Shown piece by piece: positions 20,919-30,514 of a DNA stretch of 64,000 nt. Both the position numbers and the translations under genes were made by a program. This DNA is from Novosphingobium sp. ERN07 (GTDB lineage Bacteria > Pseudomonadota > Alphaproteobacteria > Sphingomonadales > Sphingomonadaceae). Within the stretch, counting starts at the first letter, position 1; every line of letters starts with the position of its first letter. The notes below the pieces were generated by a model. The model saw only the letters and a program-made list of their open reading frames with translations, made no database searches and was not told where the DNA came from. The stretch lies in NCBI RefSeq assembly GCF_012641335.1, contig NZ_JABAID010000013.1, positions 32,965 to 96,964 on the forward strand, in the 5' to 3' direction.

Positions 20919-21410
20919 TCAGATCAGCCCGCGAAACTCTTCCACGACCTGCCGATAGACTCGCTTCTTGAACGGCACGATCAGGTCGGGCAGTAGTTCA
21001 GGTTCAACCCATTTCCATGCTTCGAACTCTGCATGTTCATGCGCTTCGAGGTTGATGTCGGCATCCTCTCCGGCAAAGCGCATCAGCAGCCACTTCTGGC
21101 GCTGGCCGCGATACTTGCCGCCCCACAACTTGCCCATCAGGAAATCGGGCAGATCGTAGAGATGCTCCTCGCGGCTTTCCGCGATGATCGTGACGAGATG
21201 CGACGGTACCCCGGTTTCCTCTTCCAACTCGCGCAGCGCGGCGGGGTGAAGCTCCTCGCCCTCGTCAATCCCGCCCTGCGGCATTTGCCAGGCGTCCGCA
21301 TTCACTTCCTTGTTGTCGATCCGCTTGCCCACGAACACGCGCCCAGCGCTGTTCACAAGCATGACACCGACACAGGGGCGATAGGGAAGCCCGGCAAATT
21401 CGTCGTTCAT
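20919..21410 (-). CDS. rppH: RNA pyrophosphohydrolase
   Basis: 163 residues. RppH removes pyrophosphate from the 5' end of transcripts and starts RNase E-dependent decay. The Nudix box runs from G46 to V68 and fits GX5EX7REUXEEXGU (GIDEGEELHP, then RELEEETGV). YRPCVGVMLVNSAGRVFVGKR and AWQMPQGGIDEGE at the N-terminal side and RGQRQKWLLMRFAG later are RppH-specific. The ATG overlaps the stop of the esterase upstream by 4 bp. Confidence 0.96.
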   Translation of the reverse strand: MNDEFAGLPYRPCVGVMLVNSAGRVFVGKRIDNKEVNADAWQMPQGGIDEGEELHPAALRELEEETGVPSHLVTIIAESREEHLYDLPDFLMGKLWGGKYRGQRQKWLLMRFAGEDADINLEAHEHAEFEAWKWVEPELLPDLIVPFKKRVYRQVVEEFRGLI

Positions 21411-22360
21411 TTCAACCTTTCCAGCAGCAGTCGCACGGCCTTGAAGATCGACTGCATATCGTCCTGCGCGCTTGGGATCGCCTTGCGCACTTGGGTAAAG
21501 CCGTGAATCGTCCCTTTCATTTCAAGGAACACAACTTCGGAACCGGAACGGATCAGTTCCGCGCCATAGACCCGCCCGCTGTCACGAATCGGATCGAGAC
21601 CTGCCGTCACTAGCACCGTTGGCGGCGTAGTCGAATGATCGCCATAGATCGGATAGGCCCGTTTGTGCCCGGTAACAGCTTGATAGGCTTGTGCAAACCA
21701 TTGCATCGAATCTGCGGTCAGCAGAAACCCTTCTGCAAAATCGCGGAACGACTGGTGATCGGGTTTATCATCAGAGAGCGGATAGATCGGCACCTGCATG
21801 ATCACCGGCACGGCAGCAGGCGTTTCGGTGAGGGCTTGCGTCACCACGATGGTCAGGTTGCCGCCCGCAGAATCGCCCATCGGGATCAGACCCGTGATTT
21901 CGCGGCCCAGTGCTGCCGAATTGGCGGCGACCCAGCGTGCTGCGGCTTCGCAATCATCTGGCGCGGCGGGGAAGGGGTGTTCAGGGGCAAGGCGATAGTC
22001 CACCGCGATCAGCGGCATATCGAGTTCTGCTGCGATTTCGGTGCAAAGGCTGTGGTGGCTTTCCAGATCGCCAATCACGAAGCCGCCACCGTGGAGGAAT
22101 ACCACTGCTGGGCCGGGATCGCGCGTCTCGCGCAGATCATAAAGCCGCAGCGGAATGTCGCCTGCAGGGCCGGGGCAGGTCAGATCCCGGATGACCGCCA
22201 GTTCACGCGGCTCTGCCTCTGCCAGTTGTCCCATTGCGATGTAGCTGGCGCGCGCCGCCTCCAGCCCAAGCTGACTCATCGGCGGGGCATCGGTTCCGTT
22301 GAGAAAGGCCAGAAAGGCCTGCACGTCTGGTCGCACGTAATGTGGGGTAGGCTCGGTCAT
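21407..22360 (-). CDS. Alpha/beta hydrolase, HSL (GDSAG) esterase family
   Basis: 317 residues. Oxyanion motif VVFLHGGGFVIGD and nucleophile motif MGDSAGGNL are those of the hormone-sensitive-lipase family. The acid and histidine lie in TAGLDPIRDSG and GTIHGFTQ. YRLAPEHPFPAAPDDCEAA is also characteristic. Such enzymes hydrolyse short-chain acyl esters in the cytoplasm. It is first in a two-gene unit with rppH and divergent from korA. Confidence 0.92.
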   Translation of the reverse strand: MTEPTPHYVRPDVQAFLAFLNGTDAPPMSQLGLEAARASYIAMGQLAEAEPRELAVIRDLTCPGPAGDIPLRLYDLRETRDPGPAVVFLHGGGFVIGDLESHHSLCTEIAAELDMPLIAVDYRLAPEHPFPAAPDDCEAAARWVAANSAALGREITGLIPMGDSAGGNLTIVVTQALTETPAAVPVIMQVPIYPLSDDKPDHQSFRDFAEGFLLTADSMQWFAQAYQAVTGHKRAYPIYGDHSTTPPTVLVTAGLDPIRDSGRVYGAELIRSGSEVVFLEMKGTIHGFTQVRKAIPSAQDDMQSIFKAVRLLLERLK

Positions 22361-22564
22361 GGCAGATCCTCGTTCCCGTGACAGGATTCGTTATAAACAT
22401 CGCAGTAAGTTTGTGTTTGCAACTTGACGGGCAAGCGCGTTCGGAATCAAGAGCGCAGGAGGATTTTTCGTCATGCGCAGATTTTCTTCTTTGCGAAGGC
22501 AGCGAGAGGGGCATAGGCGCGTTTCAGCATCGGGTGAAATTCCCGGCGCGCAGCAGAGGACGAT

Positions 22565-24514
22565 ATGGCTACACTTGTTGATGGACCGGACGCGCTGACG
22601 GGCGGCAAGGAATCTCCCACCCCCGAAGCGGTGGTCGTGCGTTTTGCCGGTGACTCCGGCGACGGTATGCAGCTTACCGGCGGTCAGTTCACGCTTTCCA
22701 CTGCGCTGGCGGGCAACGATCTGGCGACTTTCCCGGACTTTCCGGCAGAAATCCGTGCGCCACAAGGCACGCTGTTCGGCGTCTCTGCCTTCCAGATCAA
22801 TTTCGGTTCGACCGAGATCGACACTGCGGGCGATCAGCCCGATGTCCTGGTGGCCATGAACCCTGCTGCGCTCAAGACCAATGTCGGCGCGCTCAAGGTG
22901 GGCGGGTTGATCATCGCCGACACGGGCGAGTTCAACAAGCGCAACCTTGAAAAGGCCAAGTACGAGATCAACCCGCTTGAGGATGGCAGCCTTGAAAAGT
23001 GGCAGCTCCTCGCGTTTGACATTTCGGCACTTACGCTTGAAGCGGTGAAGCCTTTCGGCCTTGGCAACAAGGAAGCGCTGCGCTGCAAGAACATGTGGAC
23101 GCTGGGCCTTGCGCTGTGGATGTTCGACCGTGACCGGCAGCCGCTGATCGACTGGCTGAACGCCAAGTTCGCAAAGAACCCGGTTCTGGCCGAGGCGAAT
23201 ATTGCTGCGCTCAATGCTGGGCACGCCTATGGCGAAACGGCTGAACTGGCAGGGCCGCTCAAGCAGTATCACATCGCTCCGGTCGAGAGCGAACCGGGCC
23301 TGTACCGCACGGTTACTGGGGCAGAGGCCATCAGTCTCGGTCTTGTTGCCGGTGCGCAGCTTGCCGAATTGCCGATGTTCTTCGGCGGTTATCCGATCAC
23401 GCCTGCATCGGCGATCCTGCACAACCTTGCGCGGTTGAAGGAATATGGCGTCACCACCTTCCAAGCAGAAGACGAGATTGCCGCAATCGCCTCGGCTATC
23501 GGTGCAAGCTATGCGGGCCAACTTGGTGTGACGTCTTCATCCGGCCCCGGTATCGCGCTCAAGGGTGAGGCGATGGGCCTTGCGATCATGACCGAACTGC
23601 CGCTGGTCATCGTCAACTCGCAGCGTGGCGGTCCTTCCACGGGCCTGCCGACAAAGACCGAGCAGTCGGACCTTTACCAGGCCGTCTATGGTCGCAACGG
23701 TGACGCGCCGATGCCGGTCATCGCCTCCCGCAGCCCTTCGGATTGCTTCGAGGTGGCCATCGAGGCCTGCCGCATCGCGGTGGAATACATGACCCCGGTT
23801 ATGCTCCTGACCGACGGCTACATCGCCAACGCGGCCGAGCCGTGGAAGGTGCCCGATCCGGAGAGCTTCAAGCCGTTCCCGGTCACGTTCCTCGAAGAGA
23901 AGAACGGCCCTAATGGCGAACTGCTGCCCTTCGCGCGCGATGAAAAGGGCGCGCGTCCGTGGATCAAGCCCGGCACCCCGGGCCTGATGCACCGCATTGG
24001 CGGCATCGAGAAGAACCCCGGCACCGGCAACATCGACTACTCACCTGCCAGCCACCAGATCATGACCGACGCGCGCAAGGCCAAGGTCGAAGGCGTTGCG
24101 AACTCGATCCCCTTGCAGGAAGTCAACCACGGTGAGACTTCGGGCAAGCTCGTGGTCGTTGGCTGGGGCAGCACGTATGGCCCGATCTATCAGGCCGTGC
24201 GCCGCGCCCGCCGCAAGGGCCTCGACGTCAGCCACGTCCACGTCCGCCACATCTGGCCGATGCCGTCGAACCTGGGTGACCTGCTCAAGTCCTACGACAA
24301 GGTGCTGGTGCCAGAGATGAACACCGGCCAGTTCAAGACGGTGCTGCGCGACCAGTTCCTGATCGACGCCCAGCCGCTCAACAAGACCAGCGGCCAGCCC
24401 TTCACCATCGCGGAAATCGAAGCCGCTATCGTGGACACGCTCGGCGGCCACGCCGGTGGCGAGGTCGATGCCGACAAGACGCAGCTGCCCAGCATCAAGA
24501 GTGACAATCCATGA
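22565..24514 (+). CDS. korA: 2-oxoacid:ferredoxin oxidoreductase subunit alpha (fused gamma-alpha)
   Basis: 649 residues. The N-terminal ~190 residues form the gamma domain (VVRFAGDSGDGMQLTGGQFT, TLFGVSAFQINFGSTEI). From about 250 the alpha domain follows (MFFGGYPITPASAILHNLAR, FQAEDEIAAIASAIGASYAG, SSGPGIALKGEAMGLAIMTE). KorAB decarboxylates 2-oxoglutarate (or another 2-oxoacid) with CoA and reduces ferredoxin. The stop overlaps the korB ATG by 4 bp. The substrate assignment follows the usual name of this two-subunit type and is not proven. Confidence 0.93.
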   Translation: MATLVDGPDALTGGKESPTPEAVVVRFAGDSGDGMQLTGGQFTLSTALAGNDLATFPDFPAEIRAPQGTLFGVSAFQINFGSTEIDTAGDQPDVLVAMNPAALKTNVGALKVGGLIIADTGEFNKRNLEKAKYEINPLEDGSLEKWQLLAFDISALTLEAVKPFGLGNKEALRCKNMWTLGLALWMFDRDRQPLIDWLNAKFAKNPVLAEANIAALNAGHAYGETAELAGPLKQYHIAPVESEPGLYRTVTGAEAISLGLVAGAQLAELPMFFGGYPITPASAILHNLARLKEYGVTTFQAEDEIAAIASAIGASYAGQLGVTSSSGPGIALKGEAMGLAIMTELPLVIVNSQRGGPSTGLPTKTEQSDLYQAVYGRNGDAPMPVIASRSPSDCFEVAIEACRIAVEYMTPVMLLTDGYIANAAEPWKVPDPESFKPFPVTFLEEKNGPNGELLPFARDEKGARPWIKPGTPGLMHRIGGIEKNPGTGNIDYSPASHQIMTDARKAKVEGVANSIPLQEVNHGETSGKLVVVGWGSTYGPIYQAVRRARRKGLDVSHVHVRHIWPMPSNLGDLLKSYDKVLVPEMNTGQFKTVLRDQFLIDAQPLNKTSGQPFTIAEIEAAIVDTLGGHAGGEVDADKTQLPSIKSDNP

Positions 24515-25563
24515 ACGAGATGACCAAGATCGCGGTCCAGACCACGCTCAAGGACTGGGAAACCGACCAGGAAGTGCGCTGGTGCCCGGGTTGCGGCGAC
24601 TACGCGATTCTCAAGGCGGTGCAGCGCACCCTGCCTGAGATCAGCGCCGATCCTTCGAACACCGTGTTCGTTTCGGGCATCGGCTGCTCGAGCCGCTTCC
24701 CCTACTACGTGGAAAGCTACGGCTTCCACACGATCCACGGCCGTGCGCCGGCTTTTGCCACCGGCATCAAGCTGGCGAACCCGGACCTCGATGTGTGGCT
24801 GGTCACGGGTGACGGCGATGGCATGTCCATCGGCGGTAATCACACGATGCACATCCTGCGTCGCAACGTGAACGTGCAGATCCTGCTGTTCAACAACGAG
24901 ATCTACGGCCTGACCAAGGGCCAGTTCTCGCCGACCAGCCGCGAAGGCACCAATTCGCCCACGTCGCCGCTGGGTTCGGTGGACCGTCCCGCGCTGCCTT
25001 GCGCCTTTGCGCTCGGTTCGGGCGCGCGTTTCATCGCGCGGGCCTATGACGTGTCGAAGAACCTGCCTGCCGTGCTCAAGGCGGCCCATGCCCACAAGGG
25101 CGCAGCCTTCGTGGAAATCTTCCAGAACTGCATCGTCTACAACAAGGATCGCTTCGCCGATTTCGTCGCCAAGGGCGTCGCCGACCAGAACCAGCTGTGG
25201 CTGACGGATGGCGAGCCGATGCTGTTCGGTTCGGAAAAGTCGGGCGGGGTTAAGGGCATCGCGCTCGACATGGACACGCTTAGTCTCAAGGTCGTCGATG
25301 TTGCAGGTGGTGATTGGCAGGCGGCGGGCGTCATCGTCCACAACGTGAAGAACCGCGCTATTGCCCACATGCTGGTCGAAATGCCGTTCGGCCCATTCCC
25401 GATGGCGCTTGGCGTGATCTACGACGATGCGCGCCCAAGCTATGAAGACGTGCTGCTGGGGCAAGACGAACAGGCCCGCAAGGGCAAGGACGCCAACCTC
25501 GCCAAGCTCCTTGGCAAGGGCCAGACCTGGACAGTCAGCGGCACGGCTGCTGATCCGATCTGA
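24511..25563 (+). CDS. korB: 2-oxoacid:ferredoxin oxidoreductase subunit beta
   Basis: 350 residues. WCPGCGDYAILKAVQRTLPE and GIGCSSRFPYYV carry cysteines for the iron-sulfur cluster of the beta subunit. The thiamine-diphosphate site is GDGDGMSIGGNH followed by NVQILLFNNEIYGLTKGQ. A long downstream loop ends in DARPSYEDVLLGQDE. Together with KorA it forms a complete enzyme, with no separate delta or gamma gene needed. A strong terminator follows. Confidence 0.94.
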   Translation: MNEMTKIAVQTTLKDWETDQEVRWCPGCGDYAILKAVQRTLPEISADPSNTVFVSGIGCSSRFPYYVESYGFHTIHGRAPAFATGIKLANPDLDVWLVTGDGDGMSIGGNHTMHILRRNVNVQILLFNNEIYGLTKGQFSPTSREGTNSPTSPLGSVDRPALPCAFALGSGARFIARAYDVSKNLPAVLKAAHAHKGAAFVEIFQNCIVYNKDRFADFVAKGVADQNQLWLTDGEPMLFGSEKSGGVKGIALDMDTLSLKVVDVAGGDWQAAGVIVHNVKNRAIAHMLVEMPFGPFPMALGVIYDDARPSYEDVLLGQDEQARKGKDANLAKLLGKGQTWTVSGTAADPI

Positions 25564-25587
25564 CAATCCTGCTTCATCCGCATTCGC

Positions 25588-25631
25588 AAGGCCGCAAGAA
25601 CGCGATTCTGTCGCGCTCTTGCGGCCTTTTG
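25588..25631 (+). terminator. Intrinsic terminator after korB
   Basis: AAGGCCGCAAGA at 25588-25599 pairs with TCTTGCGGCCTT at 25617-25628, a perfect 12-bp stem followed by TTTT (the last two stem bases included). It ends the korAB transcript. Confidence 0.88.
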
Positions 25632-25645
25632 CTTGAGGTCAAACA

Positions 25646-26620
25646 ATGGACAACCTGACCCACAGCCTCGTCGGTTGGGCACTGGCTGAAACGGGCCTCA
25701 AGAACCGCACGCGCAAAGGGCTTGTCGCTTGCGTCCTTGCGGCGAACATGCCGGATATCGATGTGTTTTTTGGCTGGGTGCCGTGGGCACCGCTGGCGAT
25801 GCACCGGGGTTTCACGCACGGGTTGGTCGGCGGTGTGCTGGTGATGCCGTTGATGCTGGCGGGCTTGCTCTGGTTGCTTGACCGCTGGCAAGCGGCGAGG
25901 GGGCGCATTGATGATGGTGCCCTGCCGATGCACTTCGGCTGGTTGGTCACGCTGTGCTATCTCGGCGCGTTAACGCATCCGCTGCTCGATCTGCAAAACG
26001 TCTATGCGGTGCAACTGATGTCGCCGCTCAGCGACCGCTGGTTCCACACCGATGGCTTGTTCATCGTGTCACCGTGGCTGCTGGCGGTACTCGGGCTGGG
26101 CATCTGGATGGCGCGGCGCAAGAGGAACGGCGTGCCGACTCTAGCAGCGCTGGCGATAGCTTTTGTCTTTATCCTCATCAACATCGGCATATCGCGGATG
26201 GCTGGAGATGCCCTGCGCATGTCCGCACCGTATCCGGCACCGGATCGCGTGTTCGCCTCGCCAGAGCCATTGCTGTTTTGGCGGCGCGACATGCTCTGGC
26301 GGCAGCATGGCATTATTGGCCGCGCACAATATGACCCACTGCGCAGCCTTAAGGCGGTTTATGATCACCAACCGCCGCTGCCAGACAAGATGGCCGATCC
26401 GCTCGTCAGGCGAGCAACGATTGCCACGCATGACGTGCGCGATTTTCTGGCATGGTCGCAAATGCCCTTCGCCATGATCGAACAACGACAATGCATCGCG
26501 CGGGTGACATTTGGCGATGCGCGCTTTGCCGCACCGGCCATGCGCGAAAACTTCAATGCCAGCGCGATGATAGTATTGAGTAAAGCGGAGTGCGCCGCGG
26601 CGACGGTCTCAAACCACTGA
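25646..26620 (+). CDS. YdjM-like membrane-bound metal-dependent hydrolase
   Basis: 324 residues. The N-terminus DNLTHSLVGWALAETG with ANMPDIDVFF and HRGFTHGLVGG matches the LexA-binding, inner membrane-associated putative hydrolase family (YdjM, DUF457). The conserved His and Asp residues are the presumed metal site. Five or so membrane helices lie between residues 60 and 190. The C-terminal ~130 residues are soluble and probably periplasmic or cytosolic (FRRDMLWR-like region, then AMIEQRQCIARVTFGDARF). Function in the family is uncertain. Confidence 0.85.
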   Translation: MDNLTHSLVGWALAETGLKNRTRKGLVACVLAANMPDIDVFFGWVPWAPLAMHRGFTHGLVGGVLVMPLMLAGLLWLLDRWQAARGRIDDGALPMHFGWLVTLCYLGALTHPLLDLQNVYAVQLMSPLSDRWFHTDGLFIVSPWLLAVLGLGIWMARRKRNGVPTLAALAIAFVFILINIGISRMAGDALRMSAPYPAPDRVFASPEPLLFWRRDMLWRQHGIIGRAQYDPLRSLKAVYDHQPPLPDKMADPLVRRATIATHDVRDFLAWSQMPFAMIEQRQCIARVTFGDARFAAPAMRENFNASAMIVLSKAECAAATVSNH

Positions 26621-26696
26621 CCTTTCACCGCACCCTGCCCAAAGGGGCATGTCGGCAAGGGTGGAAAGCCGGGCGGTGAGTGGCCAATGTATCTTC

Positions 26697-28061
26697 ATGT
26701 CCGCTCCCATTATTGTCTGGTTCCGCCGCGACCTTCGTCTTGCCGATCAGGGCGCTTTGCTGGCTGCTGCGGCAGAAGGGCCGGTAATTCCGGTCTATGT
26801 GCTGGACGACGAAACACCCAAGCACCGCCGCCTGGGTGGAGCATCACGCTGGTGGTTGCACTTCAGCCTTTCCAGTCTGGACAAGGCCTTGCGCCAGCGC
26901 GGCTCGCGTCTGATCCTGCGTCGCGGCAAGTGTCATGAAGAACTTGCCGCGATCCGCCGGGAAACGGGCGCGCGCACGGTTCATGCCTTGCATCACTACG
27001 AGCCGTGGTGGCGCAATGCTGAAAAGGCGGTGGCCAAGGCGCTGCGACTGGAACTGCACCACGGCAATTACCTTGCTCCCGCTGGCACTGTGCTTACAGG
27101 CAGTGGTGCGCCGTACAAGATCTACACCCCGTTCTGGAATGCGCTGAAAGAACGTATGCCTCCTGCGGCGCCAACCCCGGCGCCGGACAGCCTCAGCCCG
27201 CCGCCGACGTGGCCCAAAAGCGATGCGCTGGACGATTGGGGGTTGCTGCCGACCAAACCCGATTGGGCAGGCGGGATGCGTGAGGAATGGACGCCGGGCG
27301 AGGCAGGCGCGCTGGTACGCCTTGATGACTTCGCGGATCGTGCCGACCGCTATGGCGAGTGTCGCAACCTGCCGTCGGTCGAAGGCACCTCGCGTCTTTC
27401 GCCTCATCTCCATTTCGGCGAGATTTCTCCAGCGACGATCTGGCACCGGGTGGCCGATGCAGGCGGTTCAGTCGATGTGTTTCTCGGCGAGCTCGGCTGG
27501 CGCGATTATGCACAGAACGTGATCCTGCAATTCCCCGATTACGGCACAAAGAACGCGCGCGAAGCCTATGATCGCTTGGAATGGCGCGATGATGATGCGG
27601 GTTTGAAGGCATGGCAGCACGGCCGGACCGGCTACCCCATCGTCGATGCCGGAATGCGAGAATTGTGGCACACCGGCTGGATGCACAACCGCGTCCGCAT
27701 GATCGCCGCCAGCTTTCTGGTAAAGCACCTGCTGATCGACTGGCGCGAGGGCGAGCGGTGGTTCTGGGATACGCTGGTCGACGCAGACTACGGTTCGAAC
27801 GCTGTCAATTGGCAGTGGACGGCGGGCACAGGCGTCGATTCGAACATGTTCGTGCGGATTATGGCTCCGCTCACGCAATCGCCAAAGTTCGATGCGGCAG
27901 GTTACATCCGCCAGTGGGTGCCGGAACTGGCGCACTTACCAGACGATGATATTCACGATCCCGCTATCCCTCCAAGCGGATATCCGGCCAAGATCGTGCC
28001 CCATGCAGAGGCGCGGGCCCGCGCGCTTGCCGCGCATGGTGAAATGAAAGCTGCCGGTTGA
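26697..28061 (+). CDS. phrB: Deoxyribodipyrimidine photolyase
   Basis: 454 residues from the ATG at 26697, chosen by the family start (APIIVWFRRDLRLADQGALL); no good ribosome site is seen, and an ATG at 26649 would add 16 atypical residues. The FAD domain is complete: LSPHLHFGEISPATIWHR, GWRDYAQNVILQFPDYG, GYPIVDAGMRELWHTGWMHN, and NWQWTAGTGVDSN with the electron-transfer tryptophans. It repairs cyclobutane pyrimidine dimers with blue light and probably uses an antenna chromophore in the N-terminal fold. Class I CPD type is most likely. Confidence 0.94.
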   Translation: MSAPIIVWFRRDLRLADQGALLAAAAEGPVIPVYVLDDETPKHRRLGGASRWWLHFSLSSLDKALRQRGSRLILRRGKCHEELAAIRRETGARTVHALHHYEPWWRNAEKAVAKALRLELHHGNYLAPAGTVLTGSGAPYKIYTPFWNALKERMPPAAPTPAPDSLSPPPTWPKSDALDDWGLLPTKPDWAGGMREEWTPGEAGALVRLDDFADRADRYGECRNLPSVEGTSRLSPHLHFGEISPATIWHRVADAGGSVDVFLGELGWRDYAQNVILQFPDYGTKNAREAYDRLEWRDDDAGLKAWQHGRTGYPIVDAGMRELWHTGWMHNRVRMIAASFLVKHLLIDWREGERWFWDTLVDADYGSNAVNWQWTAGTGVDSNMFVRIMAPLTQSPKFDAAGYIRQWVPELAHLPDDDIHDPAIPPSGYPAKIVPHAEARARALAAHGEMKAAG

Positions 28062-28095
28062 CCTTGCAGGTTCTGCTCGCCCACGACATATCGAC

Positions 28096-29370
28096 ATGAT
28101 GAACGCACAGACGCCAACGAGGGGAGGGCATCTGGTTGCCGGAGGCTGGAACATGTCCGCCGTCGGCCGCCGGTTGGCGCACCTGTTTTCCGGTTCCTTC
28201 AGCAAAGTGGTGGACCGCATCGACCGGGGCCTTGTGCAGGGAACGATCCACGCCACGCTTCCCGACGGATCGCAGCGCAGCGTAGGCGGGCGGGGTGAAG
28301 GGCCGGTTGCGCGCATCCATCTGAAAAGCTGGAACGCCTTGATTCGCCTCGGCACCGCAGGCTCTATCGGCTGGTACGAGGCATGGGTGGCGGGCGAATG
28401 GGATAGCCCGGATCCCGTGCCGATCTTCGATCTGTTCATGCGCAATGCGGCCACACTGGGCGATGTTGGTCGCGCCAAGGGACCGTGGCGGCTGGCGGGG
28501 CGCGTGCTTAATTTCCTGCGCAAGAACTCGAAGGCGCAGGCCCGCCGGAACATCGCCGCGCACTATGATCTCGGCAACGACTTCTACCGCCAGTGGCTCG
28601 ATGAAACGATGAGTTATTCCAGCGCGCTGTGGCACGGCCTCGCACCTGATGCTCCACTGGCAGTGGCGCAGGCCAACAAGGTTGACCGTCTGGGGGCGCG
28701 TCTGCACCTGTCGCCGGGCAGCGATGTGCTGGAGATCGGTTGCGGCTGGGGCTATCTTGCGCGGCGCTTTGCCGAAACCACTGGCGCCAACGTCACCGGC
28801 ATCAGCCTGTCGGACGAGCAGTTGGAATGGGCGCGTCTGGAACTGGCCACATCAGGCCTTTCGGGCATAGAATACCGCCATCAGGACTATCGCGACGTTA
28901 CCGGCCAATACGATGCTATCGCCAGCGTCGAAATGGTCGAGGCGGTGGGGCGCGAATATTGGCCGTCCTATTTCGATTGCCTCGCCCGTTGCCTGAAGCC
29001 CGCCGGCCGGGCGGCGCTGCAATATATCACGATCCGCGATGATCTGTTCGATGCCTATGCCGCCAGCGCCGACTTCATTCAGGCCTATGTTTTCCCCGGT
29101 GGCCTGCTGATCAGCGAGCGCGAGTTCGCCCGCCTTGCGCAGGAGCGCGGCCTGACATGGCAGGATCGTGAGGACTTCGGCCTCGATTATGCCCGCACGC
29201 TGAAACAGTGGCGCGATACTCTGGATCGTGCGCTGGACGAGGGGCGTCTGCCGCACGGTTTCGATCGCCGTTTCGTCGATCTTTGGCGGTATTACCTGAT
29301 GTATTGCGAGGGCGGTTTCCGTGGTGGTGGCATCAACGTCAGCCAGATCACGCTGGTCAAATCCGCTTGA
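28096..29370 (+). CDS. cfa: Cyclopropane-fatty-acyl-phospholipid synthase family methyltransferase
   Basis: 424 residues. The N-terminal ~130 residues are the lipid-binding part (GSIGWYEAWVAGEWDSPDPV). The methyltransferase domain has NIAAHYDLGNDFYRQWLDET, the SAM loop VLEIGCGWGYLARRFAE, GISLSDEQLEWAR and SVEMVEAVGREYWPSYF, with the catalytic Glu region. YIQAYVFPGGLL-like and GRRFVDLWRYYLMYCEGGFR at the end are also typical. It transfers a methylene from SAM to unsaturated acyl chains of membrane lipids. An internal ATG one codon later is equally possible as start. Confidence 0.92.
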   Translation: MMNAQTPTRGGHLVAGGWNMSAVGRRLAHLFSGSFSKVVDRIDRGLVQGTIHATLPDGSQRSVGGRGEGPVARIHLKSWNALIRLGTAGSIGWYEAWVAGEWDSPDPVPIFDLFMRNAATLGDVGRAKGPWRLAGRVLNFLRKNSKAQARRNIAAHYDLGNDFYRQWLDETMSYSSALWHGLAPDAPLAVAQANKVDRLGARLHLSPGSDVLEIGCGWGYLARRFAETTGANVTGISLSDEQLEWARLELATSGLSGIEYRHQDYRDVTGQYDAIASVEMVEAVGREYWPSYFDCLARCLKPAGRAALQYITIRDDLFDAYAASADFIQAYVFPGGLLISEREFARLAQERGLTWQDREDFGLDYARTLKQWRDTLDRALDEGRLPHGFDRRFVDLWRYYLMYCEGGFRGGGINVSQITLVKSA

Positions 29371-29710
29371 ACGCCCCGTCGCCGCGATAGCGGGCAAGGA
29401 TGGTGTCATGGACGATCGGGCTAAGGAGGTTTGCAAAGGCGCAGCCAACGCGGCCAGCATCCCACCACACCACTTCGGCCTGCAGACCCTGCGTGCCGGG
29501 CAGCTTCAACCAGCAGCGATCTCCCGGAGACATTCGCTGCAGGGCATTCGCGCAGAAGCCGCCAAGCGCTAGATCGAGAACGACTGTATGAAAAACCTGC
29601 CCACCGGACGGCCGCAGCGTGGCGGGAATGTTTACGCGCTGCCGTTGCGCGCTGCGATCTTCCAGCGCCGCCTGCGCATAGATGTCTGTGTTCCAGTCCG
29701 TCGCAGTCAT
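29357..29710 (-). CDS. PilZ-domain protein
   Basis: 117 residues from the ATG at 29710, which has AAGG nine bases upstream; ATGs at 29719 and 29764 are alternatives. RSAQRQRVNIPATLR carries an R-x-x-R-like motif near residue 36, and VLDLALGGFCANA near 61 fits the D/N-x-S-x-x-G site with A replacing S. The PilZ fold binds cyclic di-GMP, but that substitution makes binding uncertain. The 3' end overlaps the convergent cfa gene by 14 bp. Confidence 0.82.
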   Translation of the reverse strand: MTATDWNTDIYAQAALEDRSAQRQRVNIPATLRPSGGQVFHTVVLDLALGGFCANALQRMSPGDRCWLKLPGTQGLQAEVVWWDAGRVGCAFANLLSPIVHDTILARYRGDGAFKRI

Positions 29711-29805
29711 GCGGGGCATCCTTGACCCATTGGCATCATAAGCCTGCCGCAAACGCTTCGGCAAACTGACGTCAAGAATCCGCCCAGATTGTTAAAACGG
29801 GATAA

Positions 29806-30513
29806 TCAATCCTGGTTAACGCGAATCCGGTGTGGACTGGCAAACTGTTCACCAAGAAGCGCAACTACGGCGTCAGCCACCGCTTCGGGCGGTTTCACGC
29901 TTTCCGGGTTCTCGCCAGGATAGGCTTTGGCGCGCATCTTGGTGCGGGTCGCACCCGGGTCAACCACGGCCACGCGGATCGAAGCGGTATTGCGCACTTC
30001 CTGCGCATAGCAATTGAGCAGGGTATCGAACGCGGCCTTGGATGCGCCATAGGCACCCCAATAAGCGCGCGGATTTGCGCCAACGCTGCTGGTGACGCCA
30101 ATCACCCGCGCGTCCTTGCTCTTGCGCAGCATTCCGTCAAACCCGGCGAGCAGGGCCTGCGTCGCCAGCACGTTCAGCGTCAGCGCCTGATTGAATTCAC
30201 GTGGGTCGATCTGCCAGACAGGGGTCAGCGTGGGGAAGGTGGCAGCGTTGATTACCAGCACGTCCAGTGCCGTCCACCGCCCGGAAATGGCCGTGGCAAG
30301 GCGTGCAATGCTGTCAGGCTCGGCAAGATCAACAGGGGCGATGGTGGCACTGCCACCCGCCTCGAAGATATCTTCCTCGATCTTTTCCAGATCCTTGGCA
30401 CTGCGCGCCACCAGCACGACGTGTGCGCCTGCTGCCGCCAGCGCCTTGGCCGTGGCCGCGCCAATGCCGCGACTTGCGCCGGTCACCAGCGCGATCTGGC
30501 CGGTCAGGTCCAT
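29806..30513 (-). CDS. Short-chain dehydrogenase/reductase
   Basis: 235 residues from the ATG at 30513, one base after the purF stop. Cofactor loop TGASRGIGAATAKALAAAGA, then INAATF in the place of NNAG, and catalytic S (VTSSVGA) with YGASKAAFDTLL. AVVDPGATRTKMRAKAYPGE follows. Typical oxidoreductase using NAD(P); substrate unknown. Position directly behind purF implies cotranscription and probably coupled translation. Confidence 0.87.
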   Translation of the reverse strand: MDLTGQIALVTGASRGIGAATAKALAAAGAHVVLVARSAKDLEKIEEDIFEAGGSATIAPVDLAEPDSIARLATAISGRWTALDVLVINAATFPTLTPVWQIDPREFNQALTLNVLATQALLAGFDGMLRKSKDARVIGVTSSVGANPRAYWGAYGASKAAFDTLLNCYAQEVRNTASIRVAVVDPGATRTKMRAKAYPGENPESVKPPEAVADAVVALLGEQFASPHRIRVNQD

Positions 30514-30514
30514 G

